The position numbers and the translations under genes are program-made. The notes under the pieces were generated by a model. The model was not told the origin of the DNA and did not search any database. It saw only the letters and a program-made list of their open reading frames with translations. From Vreelandella subglaciescola (GTDB lineage Bacteria; Pseudomonadota; Gammaproteobacteria; Pseudomonadales; Halomonadaceae), in contig JAKDRW010000001.1 of the NCBI GenBank assembly GCA_030454225.1, forward strand, positions 62,001-126,000: a DNA stretch of 64,000 bases. The letters are read 5' to 3'. Positions 9,405 through 19,540 of the stretch are shown piece after piece; within the stretch, counting starts at the first letter, position 1, and each line of letters starts with the position of its first letter.

Positions 9405-10484
9405 ATGGCAGTATATGAAAGGCAGCGTAGCAGGCTGGAAACAGGGCTGATGGCGGCGGCAGCAACGGCCGCGCTACTCGTCAGCCAGGCGCTAGCGGCA
9501 GAAGGCGTGCGCGTGCGCGACGACGCCCCCGAGCGCTATACGGTCAAATCGGGCGATACCCTATGGGATATTTCCGGGCATTATTTACATTCGCCCTGGC
9601 TGTGGCCCAAGGTGTGGCGAAAAAATCCGCAGATCGATAACCCCCACCTTATCTATCCTGGCGATGTGCTCACCCTGCGCGACTGCGATGGCAGCCCGTG
9701 CATCGGCCTGGAGCGTGGCCAGCAAGTGGTGAAAATGTCGCCCGAAATGCGTACGCTGCCGCGCCGCGAAGTGATTCCCCCATTACCGATGAGCGTGCTT
9801 GAGAGCTTTTTACGCGAGCACCGCATTGTCGATGACGACGAGTCGCTAGACGAGCTGGCGTACGTTATTGCCGGGGATAACAAGCGCCTGATCAGCGGTG
9901 CCGGCGATCAGATCTTTGTCCGCACGACCGCGTCGTCGGATGTTGCCGCGCTGGCAGCGGGCGAGTCGCTGGGCATTTTCCGCCCCGGTGAGATCTACAC
10001 GGACGCCGAAGGCAAGTCGCTGGGAATGGAGCTTACGGGGATCGGCGAGGCGGTGCTTGCCAGCCACGACGGCGATGTGGCCAAGCTGAACGTACAAAAA
10101 GCCGCGCAGGAGGTGCGCAATAACGACATCCTGCTGCCGCTGGAAGCGCGTCTTGACGCCCAGGACATGATGCCGCGAGCGCCGAAAAACGACGTCGCAG
10201 GGCATATTGTCGGCGTGCCCGGCGGCGTGCGCTTTATCGGTCCTTTGCAGGTCGTGGCAATTGATCTGGGCACCGAAAACGGCCTCCAGCCCGGCCACGT
10301 GCTGCGCATCGATCAGCAGGGCGAACGGGTGGTGGATCCGCGCACCGACGAACTGATCGAGCTGCCTGCCGAAGAGGCCGGCATGCTGGTGGTTTTCCAG
10401 CCGTATGACAGCCTCAGCTACGCTATTGTCATGGAGGCGTCGAATTCGCTGGCCGTCGGCGACTCGGTGCACCCGCCGCGCTAA
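9405..10484 (+). CDS. Secreted LysM-domain peptidoglycan-binding protein
   Basis: 359 residues. An N-terminal signal sequence (hydrophobic AAAATAALLVSQALA ending in an Ala-x-Ala-like site) is followed by a LysM domain at about residues 45-93 (YTVKSGDTLWDIS to YPGDVLTL). The remaining 260 residues are a region found in orthologues next to dprA in pseudomonads (PA0020-like) but without an assigned function. It is likely periplasmic and bound to peptidoglycan. ATG 9405 is chosen because GGGAG lies 9 nt upstream and the signal peptide starts there. It heads the forward cluster LysM-dprA-tsaC-hemF-aroE. Confidence 0.85.
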   Translation: MAVYERQRSRLETGLMAAAATAALLVSQALAAEGVRVRDDAPERYTVKSGDTLWDISGHYLHSPWLWPKVWRKNPQIDNPHLIYPGDVLTLRDCDGSPCIGLERGQQVVKMSPEMRTLPRREVIPPLPMSVLESFLREHRIVDDDESLDELAYVIAGDNKRLISGAGDQIFVRTTASSDVAALAAGESLGIFRPGEIYTDAEGKSLGMELTGIGEAVLASHDGDVAKLNVQKAAQEVRNNDILLPLEARLDAQDMMPRAPKNDVAGHIVGVPGGVRFIGPLQVVAIDLGTENGLQPGHVLRIDQQGERVVDPRTDELIELPAEEAGMLVVFQPYDSLSYAIVMEASNSLAVGDSVHPPR

Positions 10485-10535
10485 GTGAGTCGCGGCCAGG
10501 CCCGCGGGACGTTAGCGACGGCAAGGAGGTGGGAA

Positions 10536-11678
10536 GTGGACGCGAGGGAGTGGCTGGCGGTCTTTGCGCTGCCGGGGCTTGGCCCTCAGCGGCTGGCCAA
10601 ACTGCTTGAGCAAGCGCCGGTGTGGCCCGAAGGCTGGCTGGCGCTATTGCCTTCGCCGGCGGCCGCGGCGCTGCGCCTGTGGCTTGAATATCCGAGTAAA
10701 AGCCCGTTAACGCCGGCTATCGAGGCAAGCCTTGCCTGGGAGCGGGCGGCGCCCGGGCGCGTGATCTTGCACCGCGACCACCCCGATTTCCCCCGGCTGT
10801 TGAATGAGATTCCCGATCCCCCGGCGATCCTCTGGGCGCAGGGCGACATCAGCACGCTCGAGCGCCCCGGGCTTGCCGTGGTTGGCAGTCGTCGCCCAAC
10901 GGCCGACGCGCTGGCCAATGCGCGGGCGTTTGCGGGGGATTTGGCACGGCGCGGCTTTGGTATCGTCAGCGGCATGGCGTTGGGCATTGACGCTGAAGCC
11001 CAGTGCGCCGCACTCGACGCCGGCGGGGCGAGCATTGCCGTGCTTGCCACCGGCATCGACGTGATCTACCCCGCCCGCCACCGCGAGCTGTACCAGCGGC
11101 TAGGCCGCTCGCCCGGCGGGCTGCTGCTGGCCGAGCACCCGCCCGGCACCCGGGCACACCCCGCCTTCTTTCCACGCCGCAATCGTATTGTGACCGGCCT
11201 TTCGCTGGGTACCCTGGTGGTGGAAGCCGCGGAGAAAAGCGGCTCGCTGGTCAGTGCGCGGCTGACCCTTGAGCAGGGGCGCGAGCTCTTTGCCCTGCCG
11301 GCCTCTTTGCACAACGCCCGCGCACGGGGTTCGCTGCAGCTACTACGCACCGGCGCGACGCTGGTGTGTGAAAGCGACGACATCGTCGCCGAACTTGCGC
11401 AGTGGGCCGGCCATTACCCCGCTTGCCAGCCGCCGGCCCAGCGCGATGAAGCGGCGTCGCCGGCGGCCTACGCGCCGGCAGAGCCGCTGGGCGCGCGCGA
11501 GGATGCGCCGCAGGACCCACTGCTGGAAGCGCTAGGCGTTACCCCCGTAGCGCTCGACACGCTGGTGGTACACGTAGGCCTGACGGTAGGCGAGTGCCAG
11601 CAGCGCCTGCTGATGCTCGAGCTTGACGGCCGGGTCGCCCAGCTGCCCGGCGGCTGGGTGCGCTCGATGCGTCCCTGA
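10536..11678 (+). CDS. dprA: DNA-processing protein DprA (Smf)
   Basis: About 380 residues. The central Rossmann-like DprA domain has the expected GSRRPT and SGMALGIDAEAQ motifs and the downstream HP..F..RNRIV..LS stretch; a C-terminal winged-helix-like domain follows a Pro/Ala linker. DprA binds incoming single-stranded DNA during natural transformation and loads RecA. The start is set at GTG 10536, which has a near-perfect AAGGAGG at 10523-10529; an in-frame GTG right after the LysM stop has none. Its presence does not prove competence, since most non-competent gammaproteobacteria keep it. Confidence 0.93.
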   Translation: MDAREWLAVFALPGLGPQRLAKLLEQAPVWPEGWLALLPSPAAAALRLWLEYPSKSPLTPAIEASLAWERAAPGRVILHRDHPDFPRLLNEIPDPPAILWAQGDISTLERPGLAVVGSRRPTADALANARAFAGDLARRGFGIVSGMALGIDAEAQCAALDAGGASIAVLATGIDVIYPARHRELYQRLGRSPGGLLLAEHPPGTRAHPAFFPRRNRIVTGLSLGTLVVEAAEKSGSLVSARLTLEQGRELFALPASLHNARARGSLQLLRTGATLVCESDDIVAELAQWAGHYPACQPPAQRDEAASPAAYAPAEPLGAREDAPQDPLLEALGVTPVALDTLVVHVGLTVGECQQRLLMLELDGRVAQLPGGWVRSMRP

Positions 11679-11748
11679 GGCCTATGCCTGTGGCCTGCGC
11701 GGCTATGTTACGATTGTGGCCGCTTAATTGACGCCGCGAGGAGGCCCC

Positions 11749-12318
11749 ATGCCGACGGCTAACGGTAAACGCCCCACCCTTGACCCCGCCGTGCGCGCAC
11801 TGCGCGACGGCCAGGTGGTTGCTTGCCCCACCGAGGCCGTGTGGGGGCTTAGCTGCGATCCGCATAACGACGCCGCGTTGACGCGGCTGATGAGCATCAA
11901 GGCCCGTGAACCGTCCAAGGGCGTGATTGTGGTGGCTGCCAGCATCGAACAGCTTGAGCCCTGGCTAAAAGATCTGCCGTACGACCTTTATGCGCCGCTG
12001 CTCAAAAGCTGGCCGGGCCCCGTTACCTGGCTGGTGCCGGATAACGGCATCGCCCACGCGCTGGTGCGCGGGCGGCACGACTGCGTAGCGCTGCGGGTCA
12101 CCGATCACTCCGGCATGCGGGCGCTGTGCGAGGCGTTTGGCGGGCCACTGGTGTCGACCTCGGCCAACCGTGCCGGTGAGCCGCCGGCGCTGAGTGCGAT
12201 TGAGGCGCGCGCGACCTTTGGCGCCGAGCTGGGTGCCATCGTGGCGGGCGAGCTTGGCGGGCGCACCCGCCCCAGCCAGATCCGCGACCTTGCCAGCGGT
12301 CGCGTACTGCGCGCCTGA
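11749..12318 (+). CDS. tsaC: Threonylcarbamoyl-AMP synthase TsaC (YrdC/Sua5 family)
   Basis: 189 residues, matching the short TsaC form (E. coli 190) rather than the longer Sua5. YrdC-domain motifs include the CPTEAVWGLSCDP stretch, the K-A-R-E-P-S-K-G loop and VSTSANRAGEPP. The enzyme makes threonylcarbamoyl-AMP from threonine, bicarbonate and ATP for the t6A37 modification of ANN-decoding tRNAs; its partner TsaD is also in this window (58283-59356). ATG 11749 has GAGGAGG 5-6 nt upstream. The dprA-tsaC-hemF-aroE order is the common gammaproteobacterial one. Confidence 0.95.
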   Translation: MPTANGKRPTLDPAVRALRDGQVVACPTEAVWGLSCDPHNDAALTRLMSIKAREPSKGVIVVAASIEQLEPWLKDLPYDLYAPLLKSWPGPVTWLVPDNGIAHALVRGRHDCVALRVTDHSGMRALCEAFGGPLVSTSANRAGEPPALSAIEARATFGAELGAIVAGELGGRTRPSQIRDLASGRVLRA

Positions 12319-13305
<987 letters not shown>

Positions 13306-13308
13306 CTC

Positions 13309-14145
13309 ATGGCAGACCGCTACGCCGTATTCGGCAACCCGGTGGCGCACTCGAAATCGCCGCTGATTCACGCCGCCTTTGCCGAACAAACCGGCCAGAT
13401 GCTGGAGTATGGCACCGTCGAGGCGCCCACGAGTGACTTCGCCAGCGCCTGGCAGCGCTTTGTGCAAGAGGGCGGGCGCGGTGCCAACGTCACCGTGCCG
13501 TTCAAGGGCGAGGCCTTTGCTCTGAGCGATACGCTGAGCCACCGCGCGCGGCGCGCACAGGCGGTCAACACCCTGATTGTGGGCGGCAACGGGCGCACCT
13601 ACGGCGACAACACCGACGGCGTCGGGCTGGCGCGCGACCTGGCCCATCACGGCGTGACGCTAAAGGGTAAACGGGTGCTGGTCGTTGGCGCCGGCGGCGC
13701 GGTGCGCGGCGTGCTGGCGCCGCTACTGGAAGAAAAACCCAGCGAACTGGTGATCGCCAACCGCACCGCCGAAAAGGCCGTCGCGTTGGCCGACGCGTTT
13801 AGCGCTGCCGGGCGCGTGAGCGGCGGCGGGTTGGAAACGCTGGCAGGCCGGTTTGACGTAGTGATCAACGGCTCAAGCGCGAGCCTGGCCGGCGATTTGC
13901 CGCCGCTGCCCGACGGCCTTTTTGCCCCCGGCGCGACCGCCTACGACATGATGTACGGCGCTGCGCCGACGGTGTTTTTACGCTGGGCGCAGATGCAGGG
14001 AGCAGCCCCCATCGACGGGCTGGGAATGCTGGTCGAACAGGCGGCGGAGTCGTTTTTCCTGTGGCGCAGCGTGCGCCCCGATACCGCCCCCGTACGCGCT
14101 ACGCTGCGCCAGGCCCTCGAAAACGCCCTTGAGAACAGTCCTTGA
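13309..14145 (+). CDS. aroE: Shikimate dehydrogenase
   Basis: 278 residues. The N-terminal substrate domain has [11 protein letters not shown] and NVTVPFKG with the catalytic Lys near residue 65, and GDNTDGVG with the catalytic Asp near 102; the NADP domain carries GAGGAVRGV. It reduces 3-dehydroshikimate to shikimate in aromatic amino-acid synthesis. The last codons form part of a 13-bp tandem repeat that continues past the stop, so the C-terminal end ([10 protein letters not shown]) has been shaped by slippage or duplication. Confidence 0.97.
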   Translation: MADRYAVFGNPVAHSKSPLIHAAFAEQTGQMLEYGTVEAPTSDFASAWQRFVQEGGRGANVTVPFKGEAFALSDTLSHRARRAQAVNTLIVGGNGRTYGDNTDGVGLARDLAHHGVTLKGKRVLVVGAGGAVRGVLAPLLEEKPSELVIANRTAEKAVALADAFSAAGRVSGGGLETLAGRFDVVINGSSASLAGDLPPLPDGLFAPGATAYDMMYGAAPTVFLRWAQMQGAAPIDGLGMLVEQAAESFFLWRSVRPDTAPVRATLRQALENALENSP

Positions 14146-14169
14146 GAACAGTCCTTGAGAACAGCTCTT
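14131..14169. repeat. 13-bp tandem repeat, three copies, at the aroE 3' end
   Basis: GAGAACAGTCCTT occurs at 14131-14143 and 14144-14156 without change, and as GAGAACAGCTCTT at 14157-14169. The aroE TGA (14143-14145) spans the junction of copies one and two, and the TAA of the convergent small membrane-protein gene starts at the last base of copy three. A looser 12-nt version (GAAAACGCCCTT) precedes the array inside aroE. Confidence 0.9.
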
Positions 14170-14432
14170 TAGGCCGTTTTCCGCCGTTGGACGAGCCCTG
14201 CCATGCACAGCACAAGGCCGACGACGGCGGTCATCATGCCGCCGTTGACGAAAAACGGCGCGCGCTCGAGCCACGAGGCGAATTCCTGGGGGGAGTCGCG
14301 GCATACGCTAGCCACGTAATCCCAGTGGCCGCCGTCGAGCTGGCAGGCGCGCACGTCGCCAAGTTCCCAGAAGTACAGCCCGAGCATCATTAAAGGGGGT
14401 AGAATCAGTAGCAGTAAGCCTAAACGTATCAT
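14169..14432 (-). CDS. Small two-helix membrane protein, function unknown
   Basis: 87 residues with two hydrophobic segments (about residues 4-22 and 65-82) joined by a 40-residue loop that contains two cysteines at positions 30 and 44. The second helix is followed by a basic QRRK tail, so the termini should be cytoplasmic and the loop periplasmic, where the cysteines could form a disulfide. It belongs to no family I recognise. It lies 26 bp downstream of the M48 protease gene on the same strand, so it may be co-expressed with it. Codon use and GC look like the neighbours, supporting a real gene. Confidence 0.6.
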   Translation of the reverse strand: MIRLGLLLLILPPLMMLGLYFWELGDVRACQLDGGHWDYVASVCRDSPQEFASWLERAPFFVNGGMMTAVVGLVLCMAGLVQRRKTA

Positions 14433-14458
14433 GGGTCTCTCTGTTGGGTTGGTGTGCC

Positions 14459-15259
14459 TCAGGGGCGCGGGCAGCTGGGCGTCTGGCCGGCGGTGTGGGC
14501 GCGCTGGTAGTCGTCAAGTGCCTGCTGCATGCCGGCTTTTAGCCCGTTGATGCGCTGGCCTTCGCTTGGGTGCGTCGACATCCACTCGGGCGGGGCGTTG
14601 CCGCCGGCGCGCTGCATGTTTTCCCACAGCGAGATGCTTTCGCGCGGGTCAAAGCCGGCCTTGGCCATTAGCCGTAGCCCGATCATGTCGGCCTCGCTTT
14701 CGTGTTTGCGCGAGAAAGGCAGCAGGATACCGTACTGCGCGCCCATGCCCAAAAGCCCCATCAGCTGCTCGCCACCCGCCGATTCCATGCCGGCGGAGCT
14801 CGATAGCACCGAAAGCCCCAGCTGGGTCGCGCTTTCGGTCGAGGCGCGCTCGTTGGCGTGGTGGGCCAGCACGTGGCCGACTTCGTGGCCCAGCACCGTT
14901 GCCAGCTGCGACTGATTGGCAGCGACGTCGAGCATGCCGCTGTTAACGCCCATGTAGCCGCCGGGCAGGGCGAAGGCGTTGGGTTCGTCGGCCTTGAAGA
15001 CTTCGACTTCCCAGTTTTGCTGGCGCTGCTCGCCGGGGAGCTCGGCGATGATCGCCTGGGCGACGCACTGGACGTAGCGCTGACTTTTCGCGTCGGCGGC
15101 GGGCAGCTCCTGCTGATACTGGTCAAACGCCTGGGCGCCCATCTGGTTGAGCTGGTCGTTAGACACCAGCAGCAGCTGCGAGCGCCCGGTCGGCGAGGTC
15201 GTGCAGGCGGCCAGCGCCGTACACAGGGCGGTGACGGCAAGAGGACGAGTCCAGCGCAT
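14459..15259 (-). CDS. M48-family lipoprotein metalloprotease (LoiP/YggG-like)
   Basis: 266 residues. The N-terminus is a lipoprotein signal with the modified Cys at residue 19 (ALAAC). The zinc protease motif HEVGH is at residues 125-129 and the third metal ligand Glu is in the ESEAD motif near 190. This is the organisation of LoiP/YggG and similar periplasmic lipoproteins that degrade misfolded or stress-damaged envelope proteins. It is divergent from the DUF815 ATPase gene and upstream of a small membrane protein. Confidence 0.88.
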   Translation of the reverse strand: MRWTRPLAVTALCTALAACTTSPTGRSQLLLVSNDQLNQMGAQAFDQYQQELPAADAKSQRYVQCVAQAIIAELPGEQRQQNWEVEVFKADEPNAFALPGGYMGVNSGMLDVAANQSQLATVLGHEVGHVLAHHANERASTESATQLGLSVLSSSAGMESAGGEQLMGLLGMGAQYGILLPFSRKHESEADMIGLRLMAKAGFDPRESISLWENMQRAGGNAPPEWMSTHPSEGQRINGLKAGMQQALDDYQRAHTAGQTPSCPRP

Positions 15260-15350
15260 AAACGTTTCCTTATCAATAGGTGAGGATCAGACTCGCAGGA
15301 TAACAAGCTATAAGCGTAACGCGAGCATAATCGACAACGGAGGAAATTTG

Positions 15351-16223
15351 ATGGATGCCGAGCTAACGCATCGACTGACGCAGCTTTTGGACCGCGTTGA
15401 GCACTGGCTGCCGCCGGCGCCCGAGCAGGTTGACTGGGGCACCCACGTAGCGGCCCTGTGGCAGCGCCATCCGCTGGGCGGGCGGCTGGTACCGGTGCCG
15501 GTACGCGACGGCGTGATGCTCGATGACCTGCTGGGTATCGAGCGCCAGAAACTTGCGCTGGTGGATAATACCCGCGCTTTTTTGCACGGACTACCGGCCA
15601 ACCACGCGCTGGTGTGGGGCGCGCGGGGCAGCGGCAAGTCGTCGCTGATGCGCGCGCTGCTCAACTCGCTGGCGGCCGACGGGCTGCGCATGATCCAGAT
15701 CGATCGCTACGACCTGAGCCGGCTGCCCACGCTGGTAGAAGAGCTGCGCTACCTGCCGCACCGCTTTGTGGTCTACTGCGACGACCTGTCGTTTGAAGGC
15801 CACGACGATGCCTACAAGGCGTTGAAAAGCGTGCTCGACGGTGCGCTCACCGGCCCGCCGGACAACGTGTTGCTGTACGCCACGTCGAATCGCCGCCACC
15901 TGCTGCCCGAGTCCATGGACGACAACCGTGCTACCCAGCTGGTGGGCGACGAGCTGCACCACGGCGACGCGGTGGAAGAGAAAATCTCGCTCTCCGACCG
16001 TTTTGGCCTGTGGCTGGGGTTTCATCCGTTCAATCAGGACATCTATCTGCAGGCCTGTGCCCACTGGGTAGCGCAGCTGGGCACGCCCGACGACTGGGAT
16101 GCGGCGGCGCGCGCCGAGGCGGTGCGCTACGCCACGCTGCGCGGCGGGCGCAGCGGACGCGTGGCGTATCAGTTTGCCAACCAATGGATCGGTAGCCGAC
16201 GGCTGCACGCCGCTGACGCCTGA
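15351..16223 (+). CDS. DUF815 P-loop ATPase
   Basis: 290 residues. The Walker A motif GARGSGKSSL starts at residue 90 and the Walker B is FVVYCDDLSFE around residue 138; a sensor-like ATSNRRHL follows. This matches the DUF815 (PF05673) group of AAA-type ATPases, which is widespread in proteobacteria but without an established role. ATG 15351 has CGGAGGAA 6 nt upstream; a longer frame upstream crosses the M48 promoter region and is rejected. No neighbour clearly suggests a substrate. Confidence 0.85.
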   Translation: MDAELTHRLTQLLDRVEHWLPPAPEQVDWGTHVAALWQRHPLGGRLVPVPVRDGVMLDDLLGIERQKLALVDNTRAFLHGLPANHALVWGARGSGKSSLMRALLNSLAADGLRMIQIDRYDLSRLPTLVEELRYLPHRFVVYCDDLSFEGHDDAYKALKSVLDGALTGPPDNVLLYATSNRRHLLPESMDDNRATQLVGDELHHGDAVEEKISLSDRFGLWLGFHPFNQDIYLQACAHWVAQLGTPDDWDAAARAEAVRYATLRGGRSGRVAYQFANQWIGSRRLHAADA

Positions 16224-16252
16224 GGCGTCAGCAATAGCCTGAGCGCGAGGCG

Positions 16253-17656
16253 CTAGCGGCGCGCTTTGCGCGCCTCTTTGGTGCGGTTGAGCTCGCGTTT
16301 TTTGGCCTTGTCCTTGTCGCTGGCGCCGGCCATGCTGTCGTAGGGGTTATCCCCCGAGCGAAACTCGAAGCGCATGGGCGTGCCGCGTACCTTCAGCACC
16401 TTGCGAAAGGTGTTGGTCAGGTAGCGGCGGTAGGCTTCGGGCAGTGCGCCGGTCTGGTTGCCGTGCACCACGATAATCGGCGGGTTGCTGCCGCCCTGGT
16501 GGGCCATGCGCAGCTTGATGCGCCGCCCGTGAACCATGGGCGGGGCGTGCTGGCTGATGGCGTCCTGCAGCAGGGTCGTCAAGCGGTTGGTTGACCAGTG
16601 GGCGTTGGCGGCGTCGAAGGCGCGGTTGATCGACGGGTACAGATCGCCCACCGCGGTGCCGTGCAGCGCCGAGATAAAGTGCATCTCGGCGTAGTCGGCA
16701 AAGCCCAGCCGGCGCTTGATCTCGGCGCGCATCTTGTCTTTGGCCTCGCTTTCCAGGCCGTCCCACTTGTTGACCGCCAGCACCAGCGCGCGGCCGGTGG
16801 TGAGCACGTAGTCGAGCAGGTGCAGGTCCTGTTCGACAAGCCCGGAGCGGGCGTCGAGCACCATCACCGCGACGTGACATTCCTTGATGGCTTCGAGCGC
16901 CTTGATGATCGAAAACTTCTCGGTCGCTTCGCGCACGTTCTTGCGCCGCCGCACGCCGGCGGTATCCACCAGCACGTACGGCTTGCCGCGCCGCTCAAAG
17001 GGAATCTCGATGGCATCGCGGGTGGTGCCGGCTTCGTCGAATACCACCACGCGGTCTTCACCCAGCAGGCGGTTGACCAGCGTTGACTTGCCCACGTTGG
17101 GCCGCCCGATCACGCCGATGCGAATGCCTTTGCTGCCGGTATCGGCCGGGATCGACGCGTCGCGCTCGGGAAACGGCTCAAGCACCAGGTCGACCAGCGA
17201 CACCACGTTGCGCCCGTGAGCCGCGGCAATGGCGTGCGGATCACCAAGCCCCAGCGCCCAGAAATCGGCCATGGCCGAATGCTCTTCGAGTCCGTCGGTC
17301 TTGTTGACCACCAGCCAGGTCTTTTTCTGATTGACCCGCAGGTGATTGGCAATCGCTTCATCGGCGACGTTGAGCCCCGCACGGGCGTCGACCATGAACA
17401 GGACGATGTCGGCCTCGTCGATGGCGGCGAGCGACTGCTCGGCCATGGCGGCGTCGATACCCCGCTCGTCACCGCTGATGCCGCCGGTGTCGATCACCGT
17501 ATAGGCCTTGCCGCCGAGCATGCCGTTGCCGTACTTGCGATCGCGCGTAAGGCCGGGGAAATCGGCCACTAGCGCGTCGCGCGAGCGGGTCAGAAGGTTG
17601 AACAGGGTGGATTTGCCCACGTTGGGGCGGCCGACTAAGGCAATTACCGGTGTCAT
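16253..17656 (-). CDS. der: Ribosome-assembly GTPase Der (EngA)
   Basis: 467 residues with two tandem G domains, each with [10 protein letters not shown] (near residues 7 and 185), DTAG/DTGG and NKxD motifs, and a C-terminal KH-like domain ending in a basic tail. Der is an essential GTPase for 50S subunit assembly. It is the last gene of the reverse hisS-yfgM-bamB-der group and overlaps bamB by 4 nt. Confidence 0.97.
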   Translation of the reverse strand: MTPVIALVGRPNVGKSTLFNLLTRSRDALVADFPGLTRDRKYGNGMLGGKAYTVIDTGGISGDERGIDAAMAEQSLAAIDEADIVLFMVDARAGLNVADEAIANHLRVNQKKTWLVVNKTDGLEEHSAMADFWALGLGDPHAIAAAHGRNVVSLVDLVLEPFPERDASIPADTGSKGIRIGVIGRPNVGKSTLVNRLLGEDRVVVFDEAGTTRDAIEIPFERRGKPYVLVDTAGVRRRKNVREATEKFSIIKALEAIKECHVAVMVLDARSGLVEQDLHLLDYVLTTGRALVLAVNKWDGLESEAKDKMRAEIKRRLGFADYAEMHFISALHGTAVGDLYPSINRAFDAANAHWSTNRLTTLLQDAISQHAPPMVHGRRIKLRMAHQGGSNPPIIVVHGNQTGALPEAYRRYLTNTFRKVLKVRGTPMRFEFRSGDNPYDSMAGASDKDKAKKRELNRTKEARKARR

Positions 17657-18819
17657 GGAGAAACGTCCAGGGTTTCCAGGGTGCCATCGTTGGCAAGCAC
17701 GTGAATCGTACCGTCTTCGGTGACGGGAGGAACGCTGATGCCGGAGCTATCGATACGCGTACGCCCCACCAGCTCACCTTTACGGGCGTCGAGCAGGTGC
17801 AGGTAGCCGTCAGCATCGCCTACCGCAATGCGGCCGTCGGCAAACGCCGGGGCGGTCAGCCAGCGGCCTTCAAGGTCGTCGTTTTGCCACAGGGTCTCGC
17901 CGCTTTCGGCGTCGAGTGCGACCACGTGGCTGTCATCGGTGACCACAAACAGGTAGTCGCCCACCAGTAGCGGCGTGTGGCGGCTGGAAATCTTGTGCTC
18001 CCACAGTAGCTGCCCGCGGGTGGCTTCCAGCGCCAGCAGACGGCCGTTATAGCTGGTGACGTAGAGCCGGCCGTCCGGGGTCAGGAGCGGCTGGCCGGTG
18101 AGATCCACCAGCCGGTCGACTTCGCTACGCCCTTCGGGAATGGCGACCTGCTGCTGCCACAGCGGCTGGCCGCTGCGGTTGTCCAGCGTCACCAGCCGGC
18201 CGTTGGCAAAGCCGGCAAAGGTCACAGGATCGATAGTCTGGGGGATGCCGGTGCCGCGCAGGGTGAGCGCCGGCAGCGTGCTGCTGTACGTCCACTGGGT
18301 ATCGCCATTGCGGCGGTCAAGCGCGGTGATCTGGCCGTCGGTGCTTTGCACGATCAGCAGGCGGCGGTTGGCCTGGGGCGCGGCCAGCACTTCGCTGGAG
18401 ACGCGCGCGCGCCACTCCTCGCTGCCGTCTTTTTGATCCAGCACGACCACTTCGCCGTTGCGCGTGCCCAGGTATACGTGGCCGTCGATGGCGGTTAGCC
18501 CGCTGGAAATGGGGCTTTCCACGTTGATCTCCCAGTCGCGCTTGCCGCTTTTCGCATTCAGCGCCACGACCAGGCCCTTGGCATCCGCGGCGAACACGCG
18601 CGCGCCGTCACGCGCGGGGGTAATGGGGTAGTGCGCGCGGCCCAGCCCCTTGCCAATCCGCGTGTCCCAGCGGGTCTCAAGGCTTGAGGTGGCGTCAATG
18701 TCGCTGAGCGCTTTGGGCGTATAGATTGGTTCGCCCTTGCTCGCGCAGCCGACCAGCAGGGCAATCACGCCGGCGCCAAGCGTCAGGCGCAGCGTGGAGG
18801 AAAAGCGGGTGGCGATCAT
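17653..18819 (-). CDS. bamB: Outer-membrane assembly lipoprotein BamB
   Basis: 388 residues. A lipoprotein signal ends at Cys25 (LLVGC). The body is an eight-bladed PQQ-type beta-propeller, seen as repeated ALD/LDxxSG.xLW stretches. BamB is an accessory subunit of the BAM complex, attached to the inner face of the outer membrane, and helps deliver beta-barrel proteins to BamA. It is overlapped by yfgM upstream and der downstream (4 nt each), the conserved order. Confidence 0.95.
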   Translation of the reverse strand: MIATRFSSTLRLTLGAGVIALLVGCASKGEPIYTPKALSDIDATSSLETRWDTRIGKGLGRAHYPITPARDGARVFAADAKGLVVALNAKSGKRDWEINVESPISSGLTAIDGHVYLGTRNGEVVVLDQKDGSEEWRARVSSEVLAAPQANRRLLIVQSTDGQITALDRRNGDTQWTYSSTLPALTLRGTGIPQTIDPVTFAGFANGRLVTLDNRSGQPLWQQQVAIPEGRSEVDRLVDLTGQPLLTPDGRLYVTSYNGRLLALEATRGQLLWEHKISSRHTPLLVGDYLFVVTDDSHVVALDAESGETLWQNDDLEGRWLTAPAFADGRIAVGDADGYLHLLDARKGELVGRTRIDSSGISVPPVTEDGTIHVLANDGTLETLDVSP

Positions 18820-19502
18820 AGCGTGGCCTCGCGGGTATCGGGAGTATCGCGGCCCAGGTCGTCAAGCTTTAGCGCAACGCCGTAGAGGGGCCGGTCCTGC
18901 TCGTCGGCCAGGGTCTGTGCTTTTTGCCAGGCGGTCAGGGCGGCGTCTTTCTGGCCGAGGGCGAAGTAGGCGTCACCGCGCACGTTATAGCGCTGGGCGG
19001 CAAGCGGCTCGACAATGCTGTCATCGAGCCGTTCAAGCGCGTCTTCGGCGCTGTCGGCGGCGATATCAAGGCGCGCCAGACGCAGCCGCGCCAGGCTTTT
19101 GACATAGTGGCGCGGCGAGTCGTCGAGCACCTGCTCAAGCGAGGCGCGGGCGCCGTCCATGTCGTCCTGCTGCACCGCCAGGCGCGCATCCAGCAGCAGC
19201 CCCAGCTCGGCGTAGAGCGAACCGTCGTGGTTTTCAATCAGCTCATCGGCGGCGTTTCTGGCCTGCGCAAGCGCGGCGTCATCGCGCTCGTCGGCGGCGT
19301 CCTGGCTTTCGGTCATGGCCGTCAGCTGCTGGTAGCGCAGCGACGCCGCTTCGGCTTTGCCTTCCTGGTGGTCTTGCCAGGCGTTCCAGCCAAATATGCC
19401 GCCACCGGCGAGCAGCACGCCGGCGACCAGCGAGATGCCGTTTTCTTTAAACCAGCGCTTGATCGCTGCGACCTGTTCTTCTTCGGTTCTCAACTCCGCC
19501 AC
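18816..19502 (-). CDS. yfgM: YfgM-like tetratricopeptide membrane protein
   Basis: 228 residues: a short cytoplasmic N-terminus, one membrane helix at about residues 19-42, then a periplasmic TPR_21-type domain. In E. coli YfgM interacts with the SecYEG-bound chaperone PpiD and takes part in envelope protein traffic. The start is GTG 19502, with AAGGAGG upstream. It lies between hisS and bamB as in other gammaproteobacteria and overlaps bamB by 4 nt. Confidence 0.9.
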   Translation of the reverse strand: MAELRTEEEQVAAIKRWFKENGISLVAGVLLAGGGIFGWNAWQDHQEGKAEAASLRYQQLTAMTESQDAADERDDAALAQARNAADELIENHDGSLYAELGLLLDARLAVQQDDMDGARASLEQVLDDSPRHYVKSLARLRLARLDIAADSAEDALERLDDSIVEPLAAQRYNVRGDAYFALGQKDAALTAWQKAQTLADEQDRPLYGVALKLDDLGRDTPDTREATL

Positions 19503-19540
19503 GGGCGGCCTCCTTGAATCTGTACGTGCCGGCGAGCGGC

